A stretch of DNA of 64,000 nucleotides from Methylovirgula ligni (lineage in GTDB: Bacteria > Pseudomonadota > Alphaproteobacteria > Rhizobiales > Beijerinckiaceae), in contig NZ_CP025086.1 of NCBI RefSeq assembly GCF_004135935.1, positions 2,356,001 to 2,420,000 of the forward strand, given 5' to 3'. The notes beneath the pieces are model-generated. The model was not told the DNA's origin and searched no databases. It saw nothing but the letters and a program-made list of their open reading frames with translations. The position numbers were made by a program, and so were the translations under genes. Of the stretch, positions 53,333 through 63,180 are shown piece by piece; position 1 is the stretch's first letter, and the number at the start of each line of letters is the position of its first letter.

Positions 53333-54286
53333 TTGCGAAATATGTTCATGACCGATCTCGCCAATTTGGACGAAAGCCTCGATCCCGCCCATTCGTTTCA
53401 GGGCCTCATTCTACGCCTGCAAACCTTCTGGGCCGGGCAGGGCTGCGCCATTCTCCAGCCTTATGACATGGAAGTCGGCGCCGGGACGTTTCATCCGGCG
53501 ACGGTGCTCCGCGCGCTCGGCCCGCTGCCCTGGCGGGCGGCCTATGTGCAGCCCTCTCGGCGGCCTAAGGACGGCCGCTATGGTGAAAACCCCAACCGGC
53601 TGCAGCACTATTATCAATTCCAGGTCATCCTGAAGCCCTCGCCGGAAAATCTGCAGGAGCTTTATCTCGCCTCGCTCGCGGCCATCGGCATCGATCTCAA
53701 GCTGCATGACATCCGCTTCGTCGAGGACGATTGGGAGAGCCCGACGCTGGGCGCCTGGGGACTGGGCTGGGAGTGCTGGTGCGACGGCATGGAAGTCTCG
53801 CAATTCACCTATTTCCAGCAGGTCGCGGGTATCGAATGCGCGCCGGTCGCGGGCGAACTGACCTATGGGCTCGAGCGGCTCGCAATGTATGTGCAGGGTG
53901 TCGAGAACGTCTACGATCTCAATTTCAACGGCCGGAGCGGCGCCGAGAAATTGACCTACGGCGACGTGTTCAAACAGGCCGAGCAGGAATATTCGCGCTA
54001 CAATTTCGAATATGCCGATACGGCGGCGCTGTTCCGGCATTTCGACGATGCCGAGGCCGCGTGCAAGGCGCTGCTCGAAAAGGGCGATCGTGGCGAGCGC
54101 CATCTGCTCGCGCTGCCAGCCTATGATCAGTGCATCAAGGCCTCGCATGTCTTCAATCTGCTCGATGCGCGCGGCGTCATCTCGGTGACGGAGCGGCAGA
54201 GCTATATTTTGCGTGTGCGCGAACTCGCGAAGGCCTGCGGCAAGGCCTGGCTCAAGACGGCAGGGGGCGGCGCGGCGGCGGCCTAA
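53333..54286 (+). CDS. glyQ: Glycyl-tRNA synthetase alpha subunit
   Basis: About 312-317 residues. A perfect AAGGAGG lies ten bases before a TTG at 53333; in-frame ATGs follow at 53342 and 53348, and the family start is nearest 53348. Core motifs are [56 protein letters not shown] and [20 protein letters not shown]. It charges tRNA-Gly only together with the beta subunit GlyS. No glyS follows here; the next gene is on the other strand. Confidence 0.96.
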   Translation: MRNMFMTDLANLDESLDPAHSFQGLILRLQTFWAGQGCAILQPYDMEVGAGTFHPATVLRALGPLPWRAAYVQPSRRPKDGRYGENPNRLQHYYQFQVILKPSPENLQELYLASLAAIGIDLKLHDIRFVEDDWESPTLGAWGLGWECWCDGMEVSQFTYFQQVAGIECAPVAGELTYGLERLAMYVQGVENVYDLNFNGRSGAEKLTYGDVFKQAEQEYSRYNFEYADTAALFRHFDDAEAACKALLEKGDRGERHLLALPAYDQCIKASHVFNLLDARGVISVTERQSYILRVRELAKACGKAWLKTAGGGAAAA

Positions 54287-55170
54287 CCATTGAACGCGTG
54301 CCGGACCGCCGTGACATCGGCCTGTGTCGGCAAGCCGGCCTCGTTGCCGAGATGCGTGATCTTGTAGGCCGCCGCAGCGCGAGCGAAACGGAAGTGTTGG
54401 GCGAAGTCCTCGTCGGGCGCTGCGAGATAGGACGCGATATAGGCGCCGTGGAACACATCGCCGGCGCCAGACGTGTCGATGATCTTGTCCTTCGGAACAG
54501 GCAAGGCGGGCAGGTGCGAGACGATGCCGTCCGCGCCGTACCAGAAGAGACCGTGCGCGCCTTGCGTCACGCCGCCGATCCGGCAGCCCTTGCCCTTGAG
54601 ATATTCGAGCATCTGCTGCGGCGAGAGATTCATCTGCTCACAGAGCCGCTCTGCGACGATGGCGACATCGATATAGTCGAGCAGCGCGTCGAGGTTGCCG
54701 CGCAGGCCGCCGCCGTCGAGCGAGGTGAGGATGCCGCGCGCGCGGCACGCCTTTGCATAATGAAGCGCCGCATCCCCCTGGTGCCCGTCGAGATGCAGGG
54801 CGCGGCAGCCCGTGAGATCGAGATCCGGAAAAGGGTGCAGGAATTTGTCGTCGCGGGCGCGGATGATGGCGCGCCGTCCATCATTCGGCATGACGAAGGA
54901 GAGCGAAGAACGCGTGACGCTGCGCGGATGCACTTTGATCGCGTAGGCTCGCGCCATGTCGAGAAACATGCGGCCGAGCCAATCCTCGGCAACCGTGGCG
55001 ATAAGATCGGGGACAAAGCCCAGCTTGGCGCAGGCGAAGGCGGCCGTCACCGCATTGCCGCCGAAGGAAACGGCATAATCGTGCGCCACCGTCTTGTCGT
55101 CGCCGCGCGGGATATCGCCGCAAAGCAGGGTGACGTCGATATAAGTCTGGCCGATGAAAAGCGCCTGCAC
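54283..55170 (-). CDS. PfkB-family sugar kinase
   Basis: A 295-residue ribokinase-type kinase. The N-terminal substrate region is [19 protein letters not shown], and the catalytic/anion-hole motif is [17 protein letters not shown]. The substrate is not evident; candidates are sugars or nucleosides. Its stop overlaps the glyQ stop in opposite orientation. Confidence 0.9.
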   Translation of the reverse strand: MQALFIGQTYIDVTLLCGDIPRGDDKTVAHDYAVSFGGNAVTAAFACAKLGFVPDLIATVAEDWLGRMFLDMARAYAIKVHPRSVTRSSLSFVMPNDGRRAIIRARDDKFLHPFPDLDLTGCRALHLDGHQGDAALHYAKACRARGILTSLDGGGLRGNLDALLDYIDVAIVAERLCEQMNLSPQQMLEYLKGKGCRIGGVTQGAHGLFWYGADGIVSHLPALPVPKDKIIDTSGAGDVFHGAYIASYLAAPDEDFAQHFRFARAAAAYKITHLGNEAGLPTQADVTAVRHAFNG

Positions 55171-55229
55171 GCCGGTCTCCCATTTCAGCGGAAACGGCGC
55201 AAGGGGCGCTTGGGTTCAGCGGAGTGTGT

Positions 55230-55577
55230 TCAATCGAGCGAAAAGCTCGTCCCGCAGCCGCAGGAGGCCGTCGCCGCGGGATTCTGGATTTTGAAGGCGC
55301 GGCCCATCAGGTCGTCGACGAAATCGACCTTGCTGCCAAGCAGATAGCCGAGCGAAACCTGGTCAATGGCAACCTTGGCGCCGGCTTCCGCGAGCACGAG
55401 GTCGTCCGCGGCCGTCTCCGGCACAATCGCATAAGTGTACTGGAAGCCGGAGCAGCCACCGCCTTCGACGGCGATGCGCAGGGCCGCGCCCGCAGGCTCG
55501 CTTTTCAGGATTTCGGCGATGTGACGGACGGCACTGGCGGTCAGATCGACCGGCATCGCGACGGAAATATCGTTCAT
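55230..55577 (-). CDS. erpA: A-type iron-sulfur carrier protein (ErpA/IscA family)
   Basis: A 115-residue protein from the ATG at 55577; a start at 55619 would add 14 residues. The three cluster cysteines are in [10 protein letters not shown] and the C-terminal SCGCGTSF. It hands Fe-S clusters to target proteins. The choice between ErpA and IscA names is tentative. It is divergent from the dGTPase gene. Confidence 0.92.
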   Translation of the reverse strand: MNDISVAMPVDLTASAVRHIAEILKSEPAGAALRIAVEGGGCSGFQYTYAIVPETAADDLVLAEAGAKVAIDQVSLGYLLGSKVDFVDDLMGRAFKIQNPAATASCGCGTSFSLD

Positions 55578-55710
55578 TGCAACCTCGGATAGAGCGGCCG
55601 GCTGTCGCGCCGCTTGCACATGGCCCAGTTACGGAACATATGTCGCCCTCGCCCTGGCTGCAACGAGTCGCGGAAAAATGCCGCCGGCGGTCCCGATAAG
55701 GAGCTGGGCT

Positions 55711-56958
55711 TTGCCCGCATATCCCGAACGCATCGCGGACGGACGCGCCGTCTTCATGCCTTGGCGTGCCGCCTATGCCTCGGACGCGAGCCACAGCCGC
55801 GGGCGGCTGTTCCCGGAGCCCGGTTCGCCGACGCGCAGCGAATTTCAGCGCGACCGTGACCGTATCCTCCATTCCACGGCCTTCCGCCGCCTTGCGCACA
55901 AGACGCAGGTCTTCATCCCACACGAGGGCGATCATTACCGGACCCGGCTGACCCATTCGATCGAGGTCGGCCAGATCGCCCGCGCCTTGGCCCGCGCGCT
56001 CGGCCTCGATGACGATCTTGCCGAGGCATTGGCGCTGGCGCACGACCTCGGCCACACGCCTTTCGGCCATACCGGCGAGGATGCGCTCGACGCGGCCATG
56101 CAGCCTTATGGCGGCTTCGATCACAATGCGCAGGCGCTGCGGATCGTCACCAAGCTCGAACATCGCTACGCCGAATTCGACGGCCTCAACCTGACCTGGG
56201 AGACGCTGGAGGGCCTCGTCAAACATAACGGCCCGCTGCTCGGGCCGGACGGGACGCCGACCGGCCATTATGCCGGGCGGGGCCTGCCGCAGGCGATCGC
56301 CGAATATGCCGCGCTCCACGATTTGCGGCTCGATCTTTTCGCCGGACCGGAGGCGCAGGCGGCGGCGCTCGCCGACGATATCGCCTATAATGCGCATGAC
56401 ATCGACGATGGCTTGCGCGCCGGGCTATTCGATTTCGCGCAGATGGACGAGGTCGATTATCTACGCCGGCGCATCGAGGAAATCGATGCGCGCTACCTGG
56501 GGCTTGAGCGCCAGCGCCGGATTCACGAGCTGGTCCGCCGCGTCATCACCGATTTCATCGAGGATGCGATTGCCGAGAGCGGCGCGCGCCTCGCCGCGAG
56601 CCGCGTTTCCAGCGCCGATGACGTGCGGCTCGCGGGCAGGACTTTGCTCGGCTTTTCCGCGCCCATGGCGCAGACGCAGGGCGCGATCAAGAAATTCCTC
56701 TTCGCCAACATGTATCGCCATCCGGACATCAAACGCATCAGGGTCGAGGCGGCGGGCGTGGTCCGCGACCTGTTCGAGATTTTTTTCAAGGAGCCGGAGC
56801 TGATGCCGGCGGAATGGGCTTCGCTCGCGATCACCCGGGGCGTCGAAGACGAAGCAAAAATGGCGCGCGTTGTCTGCGACTATATCGCCGGCATGACCGA
56901 CCGCTATGCCCTCGCCGAACATCAGCGGCTTTTTGACGAGACGCCCGAATTGCGCTAG
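55711..56958 (+). CDS. dgt: Deoxyguanosinetriphosphate triphosphohydrolase-like protein
   Basis: A 415-residue HD-domain dNTPase from a TTG at 55711 with AAGGAG seven bases upstream. The motifs are [40 protein letters not shown], the HD pair in [16 protein letters not shown] and [14 protein letters not shown]. It hydrolyses dNTPs to nucleoside and triphosphate. It leads the conserved dgt-argS-SPOR-nagZ-scpAB run. Confidence 0.94.
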   Translation: MPAYPERIADGRAVFMPWRAAYASDASHSRGRLFPEPGSPTRSEFQRDRDRILHSTAFRRLAHKTQVFIPHEGDHYRTRLTHSIEVGQIARALARALGLDDDLAEALALAHDLGHTPFGHTGEDALDAAMQPYGGFDHNAQALRIVTKLEHRYAEFDGLNLTWETLEGLVKHNGPLLGPDGTPTGHYAGRGLPQAIAEYAALHDLRLDLFAGPEAQAAALADDIAYNAHDIDDGLRAGLFDFAQMDEVDYLRRRIEEIDARYLGLERQRRIHELVRRVITDFIEDAIAESGARLAASRVSSADDVRLAGRTLLGFSAPMAQTQGAIKKFLFANMYRHPDIKRIRVEAAGVVRDLFEIFFKEPELMPAEWASLAITRGVEDEAKMARVVCDYIAGMTDRYALAEHQRLFDETPELR

Positions 56959-56986
56959 GGCGCCGCCAGACCAAAGCGAAATAAAC

Positions 56987-58753
56987 ATGAACATTTATGC
57001 TGATTTCCAGGCCCGCGTCGCGGCGCTGCTCAAGACCATCATCGCCAGCGGGCGATTGCCGGCCGATCTCGATCTCGCCCGTTTCGTCGTCGAGCCGCCG
57101 CGCGATCCCGCGCATGGTGATCTCTCCGTCAATGCGGCCATGGTCTATGCGAAGGAGGCGAAAACGCATTTCGCCAATCCGCGCCAGCTCGCGACCGAAC
57201 TCGCGGTGGCTCTGGCCGACGATCCCGATGTCGATCAGGCCGAGGTCGCCGGTCCCGGCTTCCTCAACATCCGGCTGAAGCCCGCCGTCTTCGCCAGAAT
57301 TTTACAGGCGGTTCTGCGTGAGGGCGCGCGCTTCGGCGCAGGCACGACTGGCGCGGCGGAAAAGATCAACGTCGAATATGTCTCCGCCAATCCGACCGGG
57401 CCGATGCACGTCGGTCACGGCCGCGGCGCTGTGTTCGGCGACGGCCTCGCCAATCTCCTCGCCTTCGCCGGGCACGATGTGACGCGCGAATATTACATCA
57501 ACGACGCCGGTGCGCAGGTCGATGTGCTCGCGCGCTCGGCTTACCTTCGCTATCGCGAGGCGCTCGGCGAGGCGATCGCGATTCCCGAAGGGCTCTACCC
57601 CGGCGATTATCTGAAACCCGTCGGCGCCGCGCTGGCGCAAAAGTATGGCCGTATGCTGCTCGATCAGCCGGAAAGCGCGTGGCTCGGCGAGGTGCGCGAC
57701 GCTGCGATCGCCGGCATGATGGAGATGATCCGCGCCGATCTCGCCGCGCTCGCCATCACGCATGAGGTCTTCTTCTCCGAGCGGACACTGACGCAAGGCG
57801 GCAGCGATCGGATCGCCGCCGCGATCGATCAGCTTCGCGGCGCAGATCTTGTCTATGTCGGGCGCCTGCCGCCGCCGAAGGGCCAGCCCTCCGAGGATTG
57901 GGAAGACCGCGAGCAGGAACTCTTCAAGTCGACCGCTTTCGGCGACGATGTCGACCGGCCGCTGAAGAAGTCGGATGGCGGCTACACCTATTTCGCCGCC
58001 GACATCGCCTATCACAAGGTCAAGATCGATCGCGGCTTTCGCACTCTGATCGATGTCTGGGGTGCCGATCACGGCGGCTATGTCAAACGTCTGCAGGCGG
58101 CGGTCACGGCGCTCTCCGGCGGCAAGGCCGTGCTCGACGTCAAGCTCTGCCAGCTCGTCAAGCTGATGCGCAATGGCGAGCCGGTGAAAATGTCGAAGCG
58201 CGCCGGCGATTTCGTCACCTTGCGCGAAGTCGTCGATGAGGTCGGCGTCGATGCCGCCCGCTTCATGATGCTGTTTCGCAAGAATGACGCGCCGCTCGAA
58301 TTCGACCTCGCCAAGGTCATCGAGCAATCGAAGGATAACCCGGTCTTTTACGTTCAATACGCGCATGCGCGCGGAAAGTCGGCGCTGCGGCAAGGGCAGG
58401 CAGCTTTTCCGGGTCTCGATCTTTCACCCGCGGCGCTCGCCAAGGCCGATTTCGGCCTGCTGGACGATGCCGGCGAACTCGGCCTCATCAAGCTGCTCGC
58501 GCAATATCCGCGGCTGGTCGATGCGGCAGCCCACGCGCATGAGCCGCACCGGGTCGCTTTTTATCTGCATGACCTGGCGTCGGGGCTGCACGCTCACTGG
58601 ACACGCGGCAAAGATCAGCCACAATTACGTTTTGTTAATGAAGAACATAGAGATTTAAGCATTGCCCGGCTGGCCTTGGTTTCGGCGCTGACCGTCGTTC
58701 TGGGGAGCGGTCTTGCCATCCTCGGCGTGAGCGCTCCTGACGAAATGCGCTGA
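56987..58753 (+). CDS. argS: Arginyl-tRNA synthetase
   Basis: A 588-residue class I synthetase from the ATG at 56987, 28 bases after dgt. The N-terminal Add1 domain is followed by the HIGH-type motif [18 protein letters not shown]. The KMSKS-type region is [14 protein letters not shown]. The C-terminal DALR anticodon-binding domain contains [13 protein letters not shown]. All regions are present and the length is normal. Confidence 0.97.
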   Translation: MNIYADFQARVAALLKTIIASGRLPADLDLARFVVEPPRDPAHGDLSVNAAMVYAKEAKTHFANPRQLATELAVALADDPDVDQAEVAGPGFLNIRLKPAVFARILQAVLREGARFGAGTTGAAEKINVEYVSANPTGPMHVGHGRGAVFGDGLANLLAFAGHDVTREYYINDAGAQVDVLARSAYLRYREALGEAIAIPEGLYPGDYLKPVGAALAQKYGRMLLDQPESAWLGEVRDAAIAGMMEMIRADLAALAITHEVFFSERTLTQGGSDRIAAAIDQLRGADLVYVGRLPPPKGQPSEDWEDREQELFKSTAFGDDVDRPLKKSDGGYTYFAADIAYHKVKIDRGFRTLIDVWGADHGGYVKRLQAAVTALSGGKAVLDVKLCQLVKLMRNGEPVKMSKRAGDFVTLREVVDEVGVDAARFMMLFRKNDAPLEFDLAKVIEQSKDNPVFYVQYAHARGKSALRQGQAAFPGLDLSPAALAKADFGLLDDAGELGLIKLLAQYPRLVDAAAHAHEPHRVAFYLHDLASGLHAHWTRGKDQPQLRFVNEEHRDLSIARLALVSALTVVLGSGLAILGVSAPDEMR

Positions 58754-58891
58754 CGGAGCAGCCGGAGATTTTGCCCGGCGGATTGCGCGGCTGCGCAAGT
58801 GAACCGCTTCGGGCAAGCTAAAGGCGCTAAAAAGCCCGATTTATCAGGCTATTCAGCGGGGGCGCGGGGGGCGAATACTGAGGTGAAGTGA

Positions 58892-60400
58892 ATGAGTGAG
58901 CCCGCAGCCAAACAACGGCAGATGATCGATCTTGATGAATTCGAGCGGCGGCTCAGTCGTTCTCCCGCGCCGGCGCGCGGTGGCGACGATCCGCTGGCCG
59001 AACTCGCCCGGCTCGTCGGCGGCGGTGAAGACCGCTTCGAGGATCTGTTTCAGGGCCGCCCGGCGCACGCCCGCGCTCCCGAGCCGCTGCATACGCCGCA
59101 GCCGCCGGCACCGCATGTTCCCGATTGGCTGGTCGAGGAAGCGCATACGCATTCTCATCAGCCCTACTCAAACCAGCCTCATGCGCAGCAGCCTCGCGCG
59201 CATCAGTTCCCGCTGCCTCCGGTCGATTTCGCCGCGATCGAAGCTGGGCTGCGCGGCTCGCTGCCGCCGGAGTATCAGAATTTCGCCGATACGGACGCGT
59301 ATGCCGATCAGCAGGGCGAGGATTGGTTCGACACGCCGCTCGCCACCGAAGCCCCGCATATAATCGAAGCGCCGCGGTCGCGGCTGCCGCTTTATGCGAC
59401 GGCGGCCATTATCGTCGCCGGCATCGCCGGGATCGGCGCGACCTTCGCGATCAAGCGCACCCCGCCGGCGCCGCAGGAGATTGCGCTCATCAAAGCCCCG
59501 ACGGCACCGGTCAAGGTCGCCGCTGTCGGCGCCACGGATACCGATACGAGCCAGGACGCTTCGATCCTCGACAAGACGCCGCAGCCCGCGCCGACCGGGG
59601 TTGTCAGCCACACCGAACAACCCGTGGACGTAAGCAGTGTCGTGCCGCCGCCCGCGTCTCCAGCGGGGGCGCCGAATCCGGCGACGGCTGAAACGGCTCC
59701 GCCGGCCGCGCAAGTCGCGGCGACGGCCCCGGCTGCCGCAGTTCCCGTGCCGCCGCCGCCCGGAGCCGATGGCGGCGGAGGCGCCGGCCTTGCGGATATG
59801 ATGGAACCGCGGAAGGTTAAGACGATCGCCGTGCGTCCCGATGGCAGCCTGATGAATTCATCGTCCGCGCCGGGGTCCGCGCAATCGCTGCCCGTTGGAA
59901 CCATAAGCCCGCCGGGCGCGGCCTCCATGGATACGTCGGGCGCAGGACAGGCCGCATCGCCGCCGCCCGACGCGCCGCCGCCTCGTATGGCCGGGAGGGC
60001 CGACGATCTGCCGTGGAGCAACCAGCCGGCGACCTCCGCGCCGCAGTCTTCACCGCCGCCAGCGGCGGAGCCGCACCGTTCGCGTAAACCGGTGCGAGTC
60101 GCCCGCGCCGATATTGGCGCCGATGAAACCGCAGCCGTGGATGCCGGGGGCGGGGCAGGCGGCTTCTCCGTCCAGCTTGCGGCACCGGGGAGCGAGGCCG
60201 AAGCTCGTAGCGCGCTGAACCGGCTGACCCGCACCTACGGCGCGGAGCTGCGCGGCTATCACCTGAAATTCCACGAGGCGAAGGTCGCCAATAAGACGGT
60301 GTACCGCGTCCGCGTCGGCGGCCTCTCGCATGCGTCGGCGATCTCGCTGTGCGAGAAGCTGAAGGCCAAGGGTGGCAGTTGCTTCGTGGCGCATGGCTGA
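58892..60400 (+). CDS. SPOR-domain inner-membrane protein
   Basis: A 502-residue protein. A cytoplasmic, partly disordered N-terminus (about 1-165) contains a His/Gln-rich stretch (EEAHTHSHQPYSNQPHAQQ). One membrane helix follows (LPLYATAAIIVAGIAGIGATF). A long Ala/Pro periplasmic linker leads to a C-terminal SPOR domain (FSVQLAAPGSEAEARSALNR ... YRVRVGGLSHASAISLCEKLKA). SPOR domains bind denuded peptidoglycan at the division septum. Its place between argS and nagZ is conserved in alphaproteobacteria. Confidence 0.9.
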   Translation: MSEPAAKQRQMIDLDEFERRLSRSPAPARGGDDPLAELARLVGGGEDRFEDLFQGRPAHARAPEPLHTPQPPAPHVPDWLVEEAHTHSHQPYSNQPHAQQPRAHQFPLPPVDFAAIEAGLRGSLPPEYQNFADTDAYADQQGEDWFDTPLATEAPHIIEAPRSRLPLYATAAIIVAGIAGIGATFAIKRTPPAPQEIALIKAPTAPVKVAAVGATDTDTSQDASILDKTPQPAPTGVVSHTEQPVDVSSVVPPPASPAGAPNPATAETAPPAAQVAATAPAAAVPVPPPPGADGGGGAGLADMMEPRKVKTIAVRPDGSLMNSSSAPGSAQSLPVGTISPPGAASMDTSGAGQAASPPPDAPPPRMAGRADDLPWSNQPATSAPQSSPPPAAEPHRSRKPVRVARADIGADETAAVDAGGGAGGFSVQLAAPGSEAEARSALNRLTRTYGAELRGYHLKFHEAKVANKTVYRVRVGGLSHASAISLCEKLKAKGGSCFVAHG

Positions 60401-60424
60401 TCCAGCGCGCGGTAAGTGGAGCCC

Positions 60425-61432
60425 ATGAGCCGCGCCTTCATTTGCGGTTGCCAAGGTACGGAGCTGACGCAAGAGGAACGCGACTTCCTCCGCGCCAGCG
60501 ATCCGTTCGGGCTCATCCTGTTCAAGCGCAATGTCGAGACACCGGCGCAGGTGCGCGCGCTGATCGCGGATTTTCGGGCCTGCGTGGGCCGTGACGCCGC
60601 CGTGCTCGTCGATCAGGAAGGCGGGCGCGTGCAGCGGCTTGGGCCGCCGCATTGGCGCGCTTATCCCGCCGCCGCGCGCTTTGGCGCGCTCGATCTGCCG
60701 TTGCCGGAGCGGGAAGCACTGGTGCGGCGGGCCGCGACGCTGCTCGGGCAGGATTTGCGCGCGCTGGGTTTCACCGTGGATTGCGCCCCGGTGCTCGATG
60801 TCCCCGTCCGCGGTGCGCACGACGTCATCGGCGACAGGGCCTATTCGCGGGACCCGGAGAGCGTCGCACGGCTGGGCCGTGCCGCCGCTCTGGGACTCGC
60901 CGATGCTGGCATCCTGCCGATCATGAAGCACATTCCGGGTCATGGCCGGGCGGGCGTCGACAGCCATCTGCAACTGCCGGGCGTCGATGCGCCGCTCGAT
61001 CTGCTGCGCGAGACCGATTTTTATCCATTCAAGGCCAATGCCGACCTGCCGGCGGCCATGAGCGCGCATGTCGTCTATCGCGCGCTCGATCCGGAGCGGC
61101 CGGGCACGCTTTCGCCGGTCGTGATCCGCTATATTCGCGAGGACATCGGCTTCAGGGGCCTGCTGTTCAGCGACGATCTTTCCATGCAAGCCCTGAGCGG
61201 CACGCTGCGGGAACGGGCGGATGCCGCCTTCGCCGCCGGCATCGACCTGGCGCTCCATTGCAATGGCAATCTGGCCGAGGCCGAGGCGGTCGCGGAGGCG
61301 GCCCCCTTGCTCGAGGGCGATGCCTTGACACGCGCCGCTCGAGCGGCAAGTTGGCGCGGCGAGCCCGTGGCGCCGTTCGATCCTGTGGAAGCCTGGGCGG
61401 AAATCGAAGCCTTGCTTGCGATCGGCGCCTGA
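60425..61432 (+). CDS. nagZ: Beta-N-acetylhexosaminidase
   Basis: A 335-residue family-3 glycoside hydrolase that removes GlcNAc from muropeptides in cell-wall recycling. Motifs are VDQEGGRVQRLGPP, the catalytic-loop KHIPGHGRAGVDSHLQLP and the nucleophile Asp in LLFSDDLSMQAL. The ATG at 60425 has GGAG upstream; a GTG at 60416 is possible. Confidence 0.95.
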   Translation: MSRAFICGCQGTELTQEERDFLRASDPFGLILFKRNVETPAQVRALIADFRACVGRDAAVLVDQEGGRVQRLGPPHWRAYPAAARFGALDLPLPEREALVRRAATLLGQDLRALGFTVDCAPVLDVPVRGAHDVIGDRAYSRDPESVARLGRAAALGLADAGILPIMKHIPGHGRAGVDSHLQLPGVDAPLDLLRETDFYPFKANADLPAAMSAHVVYRALDPERPGTLSPVVIRYIREDIGFRGLLFSDDLSMQALSGTLRERADAAFAAGIDLALHCNGNLAEAEAVAEAAPLLEGDALTRAARAASWRGEPVAPFDPVEAWAEIEALLAIGA

Positions 61433-61504
61433 ACAGCCCAAGGTCTTCACCGACATGGCCCGAATCGCGGCCTCCAGCGGCTAAGAATAGACTTTAGAAG
61501 CGTA

Positions 61505-62317
61505 ATGCAACCAACTGGTCAGAAAGAGAATTCTGCCTTCGAGCAGAACGCGCCGCAGAGCGAGGCCGCCTTTCTCGTCGATGTCGACGGTTTCGAGGGC
61601 CCGCTCGATCTCCTGCTTGAGCTCGCGCGCCGGCAGAAGGTTGATCTGGCGAAGATTTCCGTCCTGGCGCTGGCCGAGCAATATCTCGCCTTCATCGAGG
61701 CGGCGCGCAATCTGCGCTTCGAGCTTGCCGCCGATTATCTCGTGATGGCGGCCTGGCTCGCCTATCTCAAGTCGCGATTGCTGCTGCCGAAGCAAGAGAA
61801 AGACGAGGAGCCGCTGGCCGAGGACCTCGCCGCCGCGCTGGCTTTCCGCCTGCAACGGCTTGAGGCGATCCGCGCCGCGGCCGATGCGCTGGTCAATCGG
61901 CCCCGGCTTGGCCGGGATATCTTCCCCCGCGGGCAGCCGGAAGGCGTCGAGATTTTGCGGCGGCCGCAATGGCAGGCAAGCCTGCATGATCTTCTTGCCG
62001 CCTATGCGCGTCAGCGGCAGAAGCACGTGGTGACGAAGCTGCAATTGCGGCAGCGTTTCACCTGGTCGCTGATCGAGGCGCGCGCGGCGCTCGAAAAGCT
62101 TGCCGGTCAGGCGCTCGACTGGACGGTGCTCGATTCGTATTTGATGACCTATTTCACGACGCCGGAAGCGCGCCGCGCCGTCAAAGCCTCGTCATTGGCC
62201 GCGGCGCTGGAAATGGTCCGTCAAGGCGTCATCAGCCTGCGTCAGGATCGGGCTTTCGCGCCGCTCTGGATCAAGAAACGGGACGAGGCCGCGAGCGCCA
62301 CGCCGTCGCTGCAATAA
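61505..62317 (+). CDS. scpA: Segregation and condensation protein A
   Basis: A 270-residue kleisin that joins Smc and ScpB in the condensin complex. The N-terminal motif is VDGFEGPLDLLLELARRQKVD, followed by YLVMAAWLAYLKSRLLLP. The C-terminal winged helix (VRQGVISLRQDRAFAPLWIK) is intact. It lies 11 bases before scpB. Confidence 0.95.
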   Translation: MQPTGQKENSAFEQNAPQSEAAFLVDVDGFEGPLDLLLELARRQKVDLAKISVLALAEQYLAFIEAARNLRFELAADYLVMAAWLAYLKSRLLLPKQEKDEEPLAEDLAAALAFRLQRLEAIRAAADALVNRPRLGRDIFPRGQPEGVEILRRPQWQASLHDLLAAYARQRQKHVVTKLQLRQRFTWSLIEARAALEKLAGQALDWTVLDSYLMTYFTTPEARRAVKASSLAAALEMVRQGVISLRQDRAFAPLWIKKRDEAASATPSLQ

Positions 62318-62328
62318 GGGAGTTGAAC

Positions 62329-63180
62329 TTGGCCGAAGTCGCACGTCTGTATGTGGAGGCGATGGCCATTGAAGCCGAGAGTGAGCCCGTGTCTGCCGAA
62401 GAGGCCCTGACCGGCGAGGCGATGCGGATTGCGGAAGCCATGCTGTTCGCTGCCGCCGAGCCGCTGGAGGAGGGCGAGATTGCCCGCCGCATGCCGGAAG
62501 GGATCGCTGTCGGTGAGGTGCTGGCGCGGCTGAAGCAGGATTATGCCTCGCGCGGCGTCAATCTCGTCCGCGTCGGCAAGAAATGGCTGTTCCGCACGGC
62601 GGCGGATCTCGGCTGGCTGCTGTCCGTTGATTCCGTCGAACCGAAGAAGCTCTCCAAGGCCGCGCTCGAAACGCTTGCCATCATTGCCTATCACCAGCCG
62701 GTCACGCGCGCCGAGATCGAGGATATTCGCGGCGTTGCCATCTCCAAGGGCACGCTCGACGTGCTGCTTGAAACCGGCTGGGTCCGATTGCGCGGCCGCC
62801 GCCGCACGCCTGGCCGGCCGCTGACCTATGGGACCAGTGAAGCCTTCCTGCTGCACTTCGGCCTCGAAGTGATTGGCGATCTTCCGGGCCTCGAGGAACT
62901 GAAGGGCGCGGGTCTGTTCGAGGGGGCGCTGCCGCAGGGCTTCGCGGTGCCGCTGCCGCGCGACGATGCGGCGCTGATGGAGGATGAGGACCCGCTCGAA
63001 AGCGACGCGCGGGAGGAATTCCCGGACCTCTCAGAAGAGGTGCAAGCGGATGCGGATGCCGAGACCGAAACTGCCGAAGACGGCGAGGAAGTATTACTCG
63101 TCGAGGAGGAGTTTATCGTGGCGGCGTCCATCGAAGACGAGCCGCTTGAAGACGAGACCGATCGCGAGGAAGAGGACTGA
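62329..63180 (+). CDS. scpB: Segregation and condensation protein B
   Basis: About 283 residues from a TTG at 62329 with GGGAG six bases upstream. Two winged-helix domains are visible (EAMLFAAAEPLEEGEIARRM; LETLAIIAYHQPVTRAEIED, then RRTPGRPLTYGTSEAFLLHF). A strongly acidic C-terminal tail of about 70 residues (many Glu/Asp) follows, longer than in many members. It works with ScpA and Smc in chromosome segregation. Confidence 0.93.
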   Translation: MAEVARLYVEAMAIEAESEPVSAEEALTGEAMRIAEAMLFAAAEPLEEGEIARRMPEGIAVGEVLARLKQDYASRGVNLVRVGKKWLFRTAADLGWLLSVDSVEPKKLSKAALETLAIIAYHQPVTRAEIEDIRGVAISKGTLDVLLETGWVRLRGRRRTPGRPLTYGTSEAFLLHFGLEVIGDLPGLEELKGAGLFEGALPQGFAVPLPRDDAALMEDEDPLESDAREEFPDLSEEVQADADAETETAEDGEEVLLVEEEFIVAASIEDEPLEDETDREEED

